Assembly: GCA_030632625.1 (NCBI GenBank)
Contig: DAOVUK010000016.1
Coordinates: forward strand, 1-15,598
Length of the DNA stretch: 15,598 bases
DNA from: Gammaproteobacteria bacterium
Lineage (GTDB): Bacteria; Pseudomonadota; Gammaproteobacteria; GRL18
Reading direction: 5' to 3'
Both the position numbers and the translations under genes were made by a program. The notes under the pieces were generated by a model. The model worked only from the letters and a program-made list of their open reading frames with translations, was not told where the DNA came from and made no database searches. The stretch's first letter is position 1. Every line of letters begins with the position of its first letter. Positions 8,252 to 14,709 of the stretch are shown one piece after another.

Positions 8252-8554
8252 ATGAAACGATTGCTCAGTATTATTATATTGCTAATATTTATGGCTTTTG
8301 GTGTAGCGATAGCTATCGTTAATGCTGATGAGGTTGTGTTCAATTTTTACTATGGCAGTGTCACACAACCACTGTCAATCCTGCTGGTTGGTGCTATTAT
8401 GGTGGGTGCTTTGCTGGCAACGCTGATTAATAGTATAGTCATTTTAAGTTTACGGCATCAGGTTCGTCGTACACAACGACAATTATCAAAAATTGACGAA
8501 AAATCAAAAGAAAGTTCAATGACTCTTATTGAATCACCCGATAAGAACAGTTGA
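8252..8554 (+). CDS. lapA: Lipopolysaccharide assembly protein A (LapA/YciS)
   Basis: A small inner-membrane protein of 100 residues in the DUF1049 family. It has two membrane helices (about 4-24 and 40-66) joined by the conserved short segment VVFNFYYGSVTQPLS, and a basic cytoplasmic tail with coiled-coil character (RHQVRRTQRQLSKIDEKSKE). In E. coli LapA acts with LapB in the control of LPS synthesis and assembly at the inner membrane. The gene sits 62 bases after ihfB and 37 before lapB, the conserved order. No strong Shine-Dalgarno is visible before ATG 8252, but the length and topology fit this start. Confidence 0.9.
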   Translation: MKRLLSIIILLIFMAFGVAIAIVNADEVVFNFYYGSVTQPLSILLVGAIMVGALLATLINSIVILSLRHQVRRTQRQLSKIDEKSKESSMTLIESPDKNS

Positions 8555-8591
8555 AACAATACTGTTCTAAAAATAGGCTTTCCCTGGTAAT

Positions 8592-9773
8592 ATGATAGAC
8601 AATACCCCTTTATTTATTGTATTACCTTTCATCGTTATTGCTTTTATGCTCGGTATTTTTCTCGGTCGGAAAAACACTGAAAAAAATTCTGTCAGCTCAC
8701 CCTTCACCCTAAGTTCTGATTATTTCAAAGGTTTGAATTATCTTCTTAATGAACAGACTGACAAAGCAATTGATGTTTTTGTTCGCATGCTTGAGGTTGG
8801 TGAAGAAACGGTTGATACGCATATTTCATTAGGCAATCTTTATCGCCAGCGGGGCGAAGTTGAACAGGCTATCAAAATTCATCAAAACATTATTGCTAAA
8901 CCATCTCTCAGTCTGGTTAAGCGCAATGATGCATTGTATGAGTTAGCCAGAGATTATATGAATGCCGGTTTACTGGATCGAGCGGAAAATCTTTTTCTGG
9001 AACTCATCGAAAAACAATCTCATGTTCCACCTGCTTTAAAACGTTTGTTATCAATTTATCAGCAGGAGCATGATTGGGAAAATGCCATACTGACGGCAAA
9101 AAAGCTTGAATCTGCATCAAATAAATCCTATTCACAACAGGTCGCTCATTTTTACTGTGAATTAGCGTTAGTGAAATACCAGGCAGGTCATTCAAGAGAG
9201 GCCTTGAAGCTGGTTAAAAAAGCGCTGGGAACTGATAAGCAATCTGTACGTGCCAGTATTATCGAAGGTGAAATTAATCGCAACCTTGGCAACTGTAAAG
9301 CTGCAACTCGTGCCTACAGGCGAGTGGAGCAACAGGATCCTCTATTGATCTCTGAAGTACTCGAATCTTTAATACAGTGTTATAAAGAACTCAATAATAC
9401 TAAAGAAATAAAAGCTTATCTGGAGCACGTATTAAATAAATATGGCGGCATCACCTCAATTCTGCTTTATGCTCAACAGATTCAACAGACTGCCGATGAT
9501 AAATCAGCGGCTCTTTTTATTGTTGATTCACTTCGAAAAAAACCCTCTATTCGTGGTTTAAGTTCACTTATTGATATCAGTTTAGATTTTACCAAAGGCA
9601 CAGCACACGATAACCTGATGATATTACAGGAAATTACCAACAAGCTGCTGGAAAACAAGCCCGTTTACCAATGTATTCAATGTGGATTTAATGGTAAATC
9701 AATGTTTTGGCATTGCCCGAGCTGCAAGTCCTGGAGCTCTATAAAACCTATTCAGGGAATTGAAGGTGAGTAA
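8592..9773 (+). CDS. lapB: Lipopolysaccharide assembly protein B (LapB/YciM), TPR and rubredoxin-like
   Basis: An adaptor that in E. coli directs FtsH proteolysis of LpxC and so sets LPS synthesis. The 393-residue protein has one N-terminal membrane helix (about 6-24), a long run of TPR helices facing the cytoplasm (for example KGLNYLLNEQTDKAIDVFVR and SLGNLYRQRGEVEQAIKIHQ), and a C-terminal rubredoxin-like metal site with cysteines C361, C364, C375 and C378 in two CxxC pairs. All four metal ligands are present, so the protein looks functional. Its stop lies 12 bases before unusual tandem repeats rather than a clear terminator. Confidence 0.95.
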   Translation: MIDNTPLFIVLPFIVIAFMLGIFLGRKNTEKNSVSSPFTLSSDYFKGLNYLLNEQTDKAIDVFVRMLEVGEETVDTHISLGNLYRQRGEVEQAIKIHQNIIAKPSLSLVKRNDALYELARDYMNAGLLDRAENLFLELIEKQSHVPPALKRLLSIYQQEHDWENAILTAKKLESASNKSYSQQVAHFYCELALVKYQAGHSREALKLVKKALGTDKQSVRASIIEGEINRNLGNCKAATRAYRRVEQQDPLLISEVLESLIQCYKELNNTKEIKAYLEHVLNKYGGITSILLYAQQIQQTADDKSAALFIVDSLRKKPSIRGLSSLIDISLDFTKGTAHDNLMILQEITNKLLENKPVYQCIQCGFNGKSMFWHCPSCKSWSSIKPIQGIEGE

Positions 9774-9785
9774 GGCTGTTTATAA

Positions 9786-9822
9786 GTTGTAAGTTGTATG
9801 TTGTATGTTGTATGTTGTATGT
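9786..9822 (+). repeat. Tandem 7-base repeat (GTTGTAT)n, left array
   Basis: Five units of seven bases: one variant GTTGTAA at 9786-9792, then four exact GTTGTAT units at 9793-9820, ending in GT. It is the approximate inverse complement of the array at 9859-9890, but the unit there is eight bases. The two arrays can fold into an imperfect hairpin between lapB and pyrF. Confidence 0.9.
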
Positions 9823-9858
9823 CAAAAGAAAAGACAAAAGCAGTTCTTAAGCTTATAA

Positions 9859-9890
9859 ACATACAAACATACAAACATACAAACATACAA
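9859..9890 (+). repeat. Tandem 8-base repeat (ACATACAA)n, right array
   Basis: Four exact ACATACAA units. The inverse complement of the unit is TTGTATGT, equal to the left-array unit plus one T, so pairing with the left array needs a one-base bulge per turn. The stretch GTTTATAAG (9778-9786) also recurs inverted as CTTATAAAC (9852-9860). The array ends exactly where the MITE-end sequence at 9891 begins, 31 bases before pyrF. Confidence 0.9.
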
Positions 9891-9908
9891 CTGAGTAGTT
9901 ACAATTTT
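9891..9908 (+). mobile_element. Solitary end of the 11548-11690 MITE-like element
   Basis: The 18 bases CTGAGTAGTTACAATTTT are identical to 11678-11695, the right terminal inverted repeat of the element downstream of the FGE-domain gene plus its flanking T-tract. No matching left end is visible nearby, so this looks like a remnant or a solo terminal repeat. It abuts the tandem array and lies just before the pyrF Shine-Dalgarno. Confidence 0.55.
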
Positions 9909-9921
9909 GTTAGGACTAAAT

Positions 9922-10620
9922 ATGCCATCAGAACCAAGAATTATAATTGCTCTGGATTTTAAAGATGAAGCTTCTACATTAGCTTTAGTCGATCAACTGG
10001 AACCATCACTTTGTCGTCTCAAAGTCGGCAAAGAACTATTTGTGCGTTGTGGTCCTGCACTGGTCAAAAAGCTGATTAATAAAGGTTTTGATGTTTTTCT
10101 TGACTTAAAATTTCATGATATTCCCAATACAGTTGCAGCTGCCTGTCATGCCGCAGCAGATATGGGCGTGTGGATGGTGAATGTGCATGCTTCCGGCGGT
10201 AGAAAAATGATGCAGTTTGCCCGTGAAGCCATAGACAAAAGTGAACATAAACCTTTGTTGATCGGCGTGACTATCCTGACCAGCCTGTCTCGTCAGGATA
10301 TTGCTGAAGTAGGTCTGGATATTGAACCTGCTGATCAGGTTTTACGACTCGCCAGACTTGCCAGAGACTCTGGTCTGGATGGTGTGGTTTGCTCACCTCA
10401 GGAAGTGAGCGTCTTAAAACAACAACTTGGTCAGGATTTTTGTCTGGTGACTCCCGGTGTAAGACCTTCAGGGTCGGCAGCAGGTGATCAGCAAAGAGTA
10501 ATGACTCCGTCTCAGGCCCTGCAGTCTGGTTCAGACTATTTAGTGATTGGACGACCTATTACAGCAGCACCTGATCCCGTTCAGGCATTAAAGAATATTA
10601 TTGATGAATGCCAAAAGTAG
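9922..10620 (+). CDS. pyrF: Orotidine 5'-phosphate decarboxylase
   Basis: Decarboxylates OMP to UMP, the last step of de novo pyrimidine synthesis. I chose ATG 9922 because TAGGA at 9911-9915 sits six bases upstream; a TTG at 9907 would add five residues and lies in repeat-derived sequence. The resulting 232 residues are typical for gammaproteobacteria. The catalytic tetrad motif [10 protein letters not shown] (61-70) carries D61, K63 and D66. ALDF near the N-terminus, the phosphate loop TPGVRPSG and the C-terminal [10 protein letters not shown] complete the TIM-barrel signature. The lapB-pyrF adjacency is conserved, but here the gap has been invaded by repeats. The last 17 bases overlap the next possible start. 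Confidence 0.96.
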   Translation: MPSEPRIIIALDFKDEASTLALVDQLEPSLCRLKVGKELFVRCGPALVKKLINKGFDVFLDLKFHDIPNTVAAACHAAADMGVWMVNVHASGGRKMMQFAREAIDKSEHKPLLIGVTILTSLSRQDIAEVGLDIEPADQVLRLARLARDSGLDGVVCSPQEVSVLKQQLGQDFCLVTPGVRPSGSAAGDQQRVMTPSQALQSGSDYLVIGRPITAAPDPVQALKNIIDECQK

Positions 10621-11533
10621 TGCGGAATTTAATGAGCAGACAAATAATCTTTATATGAACTTGCAAAATATAGCCTATGTGCCTGGGCCGCTGCATACTG
10701 TTGCCTTACTGCTTCCCCTGAAAACCATCTTATCTAAATGTCGCTTTTTTCATCAGTCTGTGCAATTTTTTTCTGTGATTATGTTGTTATGTCTGAGTTG
10801 TCAGCAAACTATTGCTGCTGAGAAAGCTAAGCAACATCATCCGCTGCTCAATCGCATACAAATGCTGGAGATACCTTCAGGTGAATTTATGATGGGCAGT
10901 CATGATGTTATTTTTGCTAAACCCGTTCATCCGGTGAGAGTAGCTGCGTTTAAACTGGCTAAAAATGAAATTACTTATGAATTATATGATTTATTTGTAC
11001 TGCAAACGGGCTATGATATCCCTGTGGATAGCTGGGGCCGTGGTAATCAGCCAGTGACCAATGTCTCCTGGTATGATGTGCAGCTGTTTATAAAATGGCT
11101 TAATAGTGCCGCAATGCCAGAAAAACCCTATCGGTTACCGACGGAAGCCGAGTGGGAATATGCCGCACGTGCAGGTACTCAGACAGCTTATTGGTGGGGC
11201 AGCCACAAAGGCTATAATAGAGCTAATTGTTCTGATTGTGCCAACCCATGGTATCGACAAACAGTACCTGTGGGTACATTTGCAGCTAATCTTTTTGGTT
11301 TAAATGATACCAGCGGCAATGTCTATGAATGGACACAGGATTGCTGGAACAGTCATTTTGAGCAAGCGCCTCAAGACGGTTCAGCCCGTTTATCAGATTA
11401 TTGTAAATACCGTGTCATACGAGGTGGTTGCTGGTACTTTGATCATAAGGAGATGACTTCGGCCAGTCGAACCTGGAATACAGCGACTAAAAGAGACAGT
11501 ACTATCGGTTTTCGCTTAGCTCAGGATTATTAG
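10604..11533 (+). CDS. FGE-sulfatase (SUMF1) domain exported protein, catalytic cysteines absent
   Basis: A formylglycine-generating-enzyme-like domain covers about residues 86-308 (numbering from ATG 10604). Landmarks are [59 protein letters not shown] and a C-terminal RVIRGG...GFRLAQ. True FGEs carry two redox/copper cysteines after RGGSW; here the segment reads [17 protein letters not shown], so neither is in place and sulfatase activation is not predicted. Other family branches include PvdO-, EgtB- and lipoprotein-type proteins. A hydrophobic stretch (about 50-66) followed by IAA-EKA looks like a signal peptide, with export to the periplasm. The start is uncertain: ATG 10604 overlaps pyrF by 17 bases, while ATG 10655 or a later start would fit export better. 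No good Shine-Dalgarno decides it. Confidence 0.85.
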   Translation: MNAKSSAEFNEQTNNLYMNLQNIAYVPGPLHTVALLLPLKTILSKCRFFHQSVQFFSVIMLLCLSCQQTIAAEKAKQHHPLLNRIQMLEIPSGEFMMGSHDVIFAKPVHPVRVAAFKLAKNEITYELYDLFVLQTGYDIPVDSWGRGNQPVTNVSWYDVQLFIKWLNSAAMPEKPYRLPTEAEWEYAARAGTQTAYWWGSHKGYNRANCSDCANPWYRQTVPVGTFAANLFGLNDTSGNVYEWTQDCWNSHFEQAPQDGSARLSDYCKYRVIRGGCWYFDHKEMTSASRTWNTATKRDSTIGFRLAQDY

Positions 11534-11547
11534 CATTAAAAATTTTT

Positions 11548-11690
11548 TGTAACTACTCAGCGTATTCATCTTTTACCCCATAACTGCGTTGTTTTTGCCC
11601 TCAAAATGGTCACGTATCTCTATACGCTCACATTTTTCGGTCAAAAACGCCTTGTTCTGAGGCAAAATCTAAACACGCTGAGTAGTTACA
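11548..11690. mobile_element. MITE-like element, 143 bp, with terminal inverted repeats
   Basis: The perfect 16-bp terminal inverted repeats TGTAACTACTCAGCGT (11548-11563) and ACGCTGAGTAGTTACA (11675-11690) extend to 17 if the next T/A pair is counted. ATTTTT flanks both sides (11542-11547 and 11691-11696), a possible target duplication, though in a T-rich context. The interior is a nested palindrome: GTTTTTG/CAAAAAC (11591-11597, 11642-11648), AAAATG/CATTTT (11603-11608, 11631-11636) and CGTA/TACG (11613-11616, 11623-11626). There is no coding capacity, so a transposase elsewhere would be needed to move it. Confidence 0.75.
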
Positions 11691-11733
11691 ATTTTTTATT
11701 CTTTAAATAACCCAAAACAGGAAATATATTGGT

Positions 11734-12213
11734 ATGTCATTTATTCAAACGAGACATTCAATTTTGATCATCAGTATCATAAGCGCTGCTATTATATGGT
11801 TCGGAGAGTCGCTGCTTCATTTTTCCGTTCTGGATCAGGGACAATTGTTTGAATTATTTCCAAATGACTCCAATGAGCTTTGGATGCGAGCAATCATCTG
11901 CGGTCTGATCATAATATTTGGAATCTATATCCAGAGACATACTAATCAAAAGCTGGACCTGGAAGCAGAGAAAATGCGTACTCTCAAAGCCACTATGAAC
12001 ACCGTTCATGACCTTGTAGGTAATTCACTTGCTGGAATTAAGTTATTGTTAGCTAACTCTGAAAAAAATGATATCGTAGATATAGAGACACATAAAAAAC
12101 TAATAATACTTATAGATGAGACATTTGCAAGCCTGAGAGATATTTCCAATATAGAAGCTTTAAATGAAAAACAATTTCACAATGATATTTATCATTTGGA
12201 ACTTGATAAATAG
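11734..12213 (+). CDS. Small two-helix membrane protein with a kinase-dimerisation-like helix, no ATPase domain
   Basis: A 159-residue protein with two membrane helices (about 9-31 and 50-66), then a cytoplasmic helical region: EAEKMRTLKATMNTVHDLV, GNSLAGIKLLL and, after a linker, LIILIDETFASLRDISNIEA. This arrangement recalls the DHp hairpin of a sensor histidine kinase, with a histidine in VHDLVGNSL, but there is no N/G-box ATPase domain and the protein ends soon after. From memory, similar short proteins with a conserved MRTxKATMxTV core occur widely in gammaproteobacteria without an assigned function; I offer no function. AGGAAA at 11719-11724 lies nine bases before ATG. It sits between a MITE-like element and IS-end-like sequence, and its stop codon abuts the latter. 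Confidence 0.7.
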   Translation: MSFIQTRHSILIISIISAAIIWFGESLLHFSVLDQGQLFELFPNDSNELWMRAIICGLIIIFGIYIQRHTNQKLDLEAEKMRTLKATMNTVHDLVGNSLAGIKLLLANSEKNDIVDIETHKKLIILIDETFASLRDISNIEALNEKQFHNDIYHLELDK

Positions 12214-12509
12214 GGCTCTTCACAAATTTACGTAGTGCGGTCGAGCAAGGTCAATAATTCCAGTGGGTGGAAATCCCACTCTGGCAAGGTAGGTCAATCA
12301 CCACTCAGGCATTAGCTGTGTGAGTCCATTTCGGTGACAAAATTGGGCAATCAATTGCTTATCAATATTGCAAATGAATTAAACAGAAGCTTCCTGGAAG
12401 CACTTATCTTCAGAGTTTATGGCGTAAGCTCATACACAATTCGGGCTGTTCAAAATGTAATAATGACAGGAAAGTCACTGGCGAGCCTTATGAGTGCTCT
12501 TACGAATCG

Positions 12510-12525
12510 ACTCGTTATAACGAGT
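12510..12525. repeat. Palindrome, copy 1 (ACTCGTTATAACGAGT)
   Basis: A perfect 16-bp palindrome whose 14-bp core CTCGTTATAACGAG recurs at 13910-13923. Flanks also agree: AATCGA precedes and G(T/G)GAA(T)TTC follows in both, so the repeat unit is about 30 bases in direct orientation. It could be an operator, a recombination site or a small dispersed repeat; the sequence does not decide. Confidence 0.6.
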
Positions 12526-12603
12526 GAATTTCTAAGAATTGATCACTAAGAGGTTTTTAAAATAAGCCCTTTGTAGTCGTATCAATGTGAACATTGGTAG
12601 AAA

Positions 12604-12636
12604 CAGAAGTTATTAAAATGCTATTAATAACTTCTG
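12604..12636 (-). terminator. Hairpin downstream of the binding-protein gene
   Basis: A perfect 13-bp stem, CAGAAGTTATTAA (12604-12616) and TTAATAACTTCTG (12624-12636), with a seven-base loop. Read on the minus strand it is followed by TTTCT and lies 54 bases after the stop of the minus-strand binding-protein gene, which fits a terminator. The AT-rich stem and short T-tract keep confidence moderate. Confidence 0.5.
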
Positions 12637-12689
12637 ATATCAGGAACATAATTTTTCTGGGACCCAAAAGTAGGAATGGTCAGTCAGAC

Positions 12690-13550
12690 TCATTCAGCTG
12701 TTGAATTTATAAGATACATAGCTTCAAGCAATGAAGGCATTTCTTTGGTAAATTGCCCGAACCAACGTGAATAAATTGATATAATTTTGCCATTCCGATT
12801 CAGTTCAGATAAGACCCGATCTGCAAGCAATCTAAATTCAGAATCATTTTGTCTCACAGCTAGAGCAAAAGGTTCATATGAGAAAAGTTTCTTGGCTATC
12901 GCAAATTGCTTTGGGTTTTCATGAGTCGTTGCAAGTCCAATCAGTACCACCTGATCAGATGAAAAAGCATCTACCTTTCCTTTAACCACTGCATTCATGC
13001 CTTCTGCTGCAGACTTGACTGAAATTACTTTTGCATTACTTTTTGCAGACTTCAGAGCCTTTGTTAAAGTTTTTATCGTAGTAGTGTCTTTAACTACTGC
13101 AACCTTTTTGTCCTGAAGATCTGAAATACTATTGATTTCAGAAGATTTTAAACTAAGTAATGAAGCACCTGTTATAAATGAAAGTTGTGTAAAATCGACC
13201 AGTTCTGCACGTGAATGAGTTTTAGTTGTTGACCCACACAGTATATCAATCGAGTTATTTTCCAGAGCTTTAAAGCGGTTAGAAGCAGTAACAGGTACAT
13301 ACTTAATCGCAATATTAGGATTTTTCAACTTACGCTTTACTTCAGCAGCAATACGCACACAGAGTTCAATAGAATAACCGACAGGTTGATTGTCTTTATT
13401 TAAAAATGACATTGGTGGTTCGTTTTTGCGATAGCCTATACGAAATGTCTCTGATTTTTTTATACTCTTAAGTGTTGAGCTAGTATCTGCGAGAGATATC
13501 CCTGAAAACAACATTGAGAATACAGTAATAGTTACAAATAGATGTTTCAT
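12690..13550 (-). CDS. Periplasmic polar-amino-acid-binding protein (SBP_bac_3 family), orphan
   Basis: A 286-residue extracellular solute-binding protein of the amino-acid ABC transporter type. A signal peptide (MKHLFVTITVFSMLFSGISLA) is probably cut before DTSS. The mature part shows the family core: FRIGYRKNEPPMSF, GYSIELCVRIAAEV, NRFKALENNSIDILCGSTTK, SDLQDKKVAVVKDTTT, a second lobe with VDAFSSDQVVLIG, and LSELNRNGKIISIYSRWFG near the C-terminus. The CGSTTKTHSR stretch resembles glutamate/aspartate binders such as GltI, so an acidic amino acid is a reasonable ligand guess. No permease or ATPase gene is adjacent, so it serves a remote transporter or works as a sensor. The AAGGAAA Shine-Dalgarno (minus strand, near 13554-13560) supports ATG 13550. 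The upstream small gene on the same strand ends 28 bases earlier, so they may share a transcript. Confidence 0.9.
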   Translation of the reverse strand: MKHLFVTITVFSMLFSGISLADTSSTLKSIKKSETFRIGYRKNEPPMSFLNKDNQPVGYSIELCVRIAAEVKRKLKNPNIAIKYVPVTASNRFKALENNSIDILCGSTTKTHSRAELVDFTQLSFITGASLLSLKSSEINSISDLQDKKVAVVKDTTTIKTLTKALKSAKSNAKVISVKSAAEGMNAVVKGKVDAFSSDQVVLIGLATTHENPKQFAIAKKLFSYEPFALAVRQNDSEFRLLADRVLSELNRNGKIISIYSRWFGQFTKEMPSLLEAMYLINSTAE

Positions 13551-13578
13551 ATTTTTCCTTTAATAATAAATAGGAGAT

Positions 13579-13830
13579 TTAATCATTGTCTCGATTATCA
13601 CGAGCCTGATGCTTATCTCGATCATTTTCTCGACCGTCTTGTTTACAGCCGCGCTTATCTTTACCTATCAAACCTTCTTCGTGACGGCAATCCTGTCGGT
13701 TATCACGACGATCCATTCTACGCTCAATACCATTAAGCTCAGCCTAAACGGTGGAAATCATACCAGCACCAAGTACTACTGATGCCGTTGCAATGATAGC
13801 TATACGACGATAAATTGTTTTAGTTTCCAT
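13579..13830 (-). pseudogene. Small secreted charged protein interrupted by an in-frame TAG
   Basis: Read on the minus strand from ATG 13830 the frame gives a signal peptide of 28 residues (METKTIYRRIAIIATASVVL, then GAGMISTV), a TAG codon at 13744-13746, then 54 residues beginning AELNGIERRMDRRDNRQD and ending in TAA at 13579-13581. The second part is rich in Arg and Asp with two Cys. The AAAGG Shine-Dalgarno lies about eight bases before ATG. The sequence STV-x-AEL would be a good signal-peptidase site with any residue at x, so one change (for example CAG to TAG) appears to have broken an otherwise intact 83-residue gene. Readthrough or suppression cannot be excluded. Function unknown. It lies directly upstream of the binding-protein gene on the same strand. 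Confidence 0.7.
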
Positions 13831-13909
13831 TTAAAATACCTTTATTGTTTGTTGACTCAATTCAATCAGTGTTCCCCTCTTTAACTCAGCCTTGGAACTA
13901 ATCGATTCG

Positions 13910-13923
13910 CTCGTTATAACGAG
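13910..13923. repeat. Palindrome, copy 2 (CTCGTTATAACGAG)
   Basis: An exact copy of the 14-bp core at 12511-12524, preceded by AATCGATTCG and followed by GAAATTC. It lies 27 bases beyond the 3' end of the minus-strand membrane-protein gene (stop at 13950-13952) and 80 bases upstream of the broken small gene. The two copies bracket the binding-protein and broken genes. Confidence 0.6.
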
Positions 13924-13949
13924 GAAATTCATTTTAGCATTCAATTTTA

Positions 13950-14405
13950 TTAGGCCAAAGAGTTATAAAGTTTTAAGACAAGCTGTTCTGCTACTAAAAT
14001 TGCAATGACGACAATGATAAATATAACGATTCCATGCAGAGGACCTGTAAATAATACAGCACTGCCAAATATAAAATTAATCCCTTCAAGAATAATTACT
14101 TTTGAGATAAGAAGAATTGTCCAGATAACGGTTATTTGTAATGTTTTCCATGCCGCACCAGATTTATCTTTAAATTTTTTAGAGACTCGATGTTCAATAT
14201 CAATGGTTATTAGTAGTAAAATCTGTAATAAAATCGCGACAAGAAATGAAACTGTGAATGTTTCGATACTGACTAACTCTGAATATTGATTAAAAAAATT
14301 CAAAACTGTCAAGTCAATCAAAACAGCCATTATAAATCGAGTGAATAGCTGCTGATAGTTTGAGCGAGGTTTTGCTAATTCTTTTGGTATTTTTATATTA
14401 AACAC
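13950..14405 (-). CDS. Four-helix integral membrane protein, function unknown
   Basis: A 151-residue protein with four predicted membrane helices (about 21-39, 49-69, 89-108 and 124-140) and a short basic cytoplasmic-type loop with a charged patch (EHRVSKKFKDKSG) between helices two and three. The SKVIILEGINFIFGSAVLF segment resembles a conserved motif I remember from uncharacterised gammaproteobacterial and marine bacterial membrane proteins (KxxILExIDxxFG); no activity is known to me. The start is GTG at 14405 with a good Shine-Dalgarno (AGGAAA, about seven bases upstream on the minus strand); no ATG would keep the first helix intact as well. A perfect TATAAT lies 28 bases upstream. Confidence 0.75.
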   Translation of the reverse strand: MFNIKIPKELAKPRSNYQQLFTRFIMAVLIDLTVLNFFNQYSELVSIETFTVSFLVAILLQILLLITIDIEHRVSKKFKDKSGAAWKTLQITVIWTILLISKVIILEGINFIFGSAVLFTGPLHGIVIFIIVVIAILVAEQLVLKLYNSLA

Positions 14406-14433
14406 TGATTTTTTCCTGATTTAATTTCTACTT

Positions 14434-14439
14434 ATTATA
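14434..14439 (-). promoter_or_regulatory. Possible -10 box (TATAAT) for the four-helix protein
   Basis: A perfect TATAAT on the minus strand 28 bases upstream of GTG 14405, a natural leader length. The -35 region at 16-18 bases spacing (TTTTAC or ATTTTA) is poor. AT-rich context makes a chance match possible. Confidence 0.3.
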
Positions 14440-14456
14440 GATTTGAATAGCTAATG

Positions 14457-14484
14457 TAAAATATTAAAGTTATTTAATATTTTA
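14457..14484. repeat. AT-only inverted repeat
   Basis: TAAAATATTAAA and its exact inverse complement TTTAATATTTTA, a 12-bp stem with loop GTTA. It lies just upstream of the -10 box of the minus-strand gene. It may be a protein-binding dyad (AT-rich sites suit H-NS- or IHF-like proteins) or a chance product of base composition. Confidence 0.5.
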
Positions 14485-14613
14485 TTTTGAATTTTCCATG
14501 GACATTATTTATAAAACTTCATAAACAAACTTTTTCATGTATAATTTCATGGAGTGATATATTTTGTAAAATGTCAGTTGATGTTACATAATATAGCTGA
14601 ATTTCAGTGTATT

Positions 14614-14638
14614 TTTATCCCCTTTAATGGGGGATAAA
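14614..14638. terminator. Hairpin with C4/G4 stem
   Basis: TTTATCCCC (14614-14622) pairs with GGGGATAAA (14630-14638) around a seven-base loop. On the plus strand a TTTTTT tract comes nine bases later (14647-14652), too distant for a classical terminator. On the minus strand the stem runs straight into a T-less region apart from AAAA/TTTT bases before it. A regulatory or terminator-like role is possible. Confidence 0.3.
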
Positions 14639-14709
14639 TGGGGGAGTTTTTTGAACTAATGGTAAGCACAAGCTGTTTGTACTGTTGTTATCCATGAAGC
14701 CTGTACTCG

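Larger units (their letters stand above)
12214..12689. other. 476-base stretch without a convincing gene; IS-end-like start and possible structured RNA
   Basis: The stretch begins GGGCTCTTCACAAATTTACG; the GGCTCTTC prefix recalls ISL3-family insertion-sequence ends, but no transposase or matching inverted end is seen. Bases about 12250-12335 hold compact complementarity: CCAG-TGGG closing with CCCA-CT-CTGG (12260-12284) around a GGAAAT loop, and ACTCA/TGAGT in the following 30 bases. This could be a structured RNA or intron-like fragment; I cannot name it. A GTG-initiated frame at 12334-12549 has no Shine-Dalgarno and no recognisable product. The palindrome at 12510-12525 and hairpin at 12604-12636 lie in the second half. 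Confidence 0.4.

Noticed and set aside
9786..9890. Repeats as a CRISPR array
   Set aside because: Units are 7-8 bases in direct tandem with no spacers, and no cas genes are present.
9907..9921. TTG start for pyrF
   Set aside because: ATG 9922 has a well-placed TAGGA; the extra five residues derive from repeat sequence.
10604..11533. True sulfatase-activating FGE
   Set aside because: Both catalytic cysteines are absent at the expected positions, and no sulfatase gene is nearby.
12334..12549. GTG-initiated 71-residue open frame
   Set aside because: No Shine-Dalgarno, no recognisable product, and its 3' part runs through the palindromic repeat; more likely non-coding.
12214..12575. Complete insertion sequence bounded by GGGCT...AGCCC
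   Set aside because: Only the first five bases match as inverted ends and there is no transposase frame; kept only as an IS-end-like start.
13542..13736. Plus-strand open frame of 64 residues
   Set aside because: It is antisense to the charged small secreted protein on the minus strand, whose signal peptide, Shine-Dalgarno and cleavage site are far more convincing.
14005..14289. Plus-strand 94-residue open frame
   Set aside because: Antisense to the four-helix membrane protein, with no domain character.
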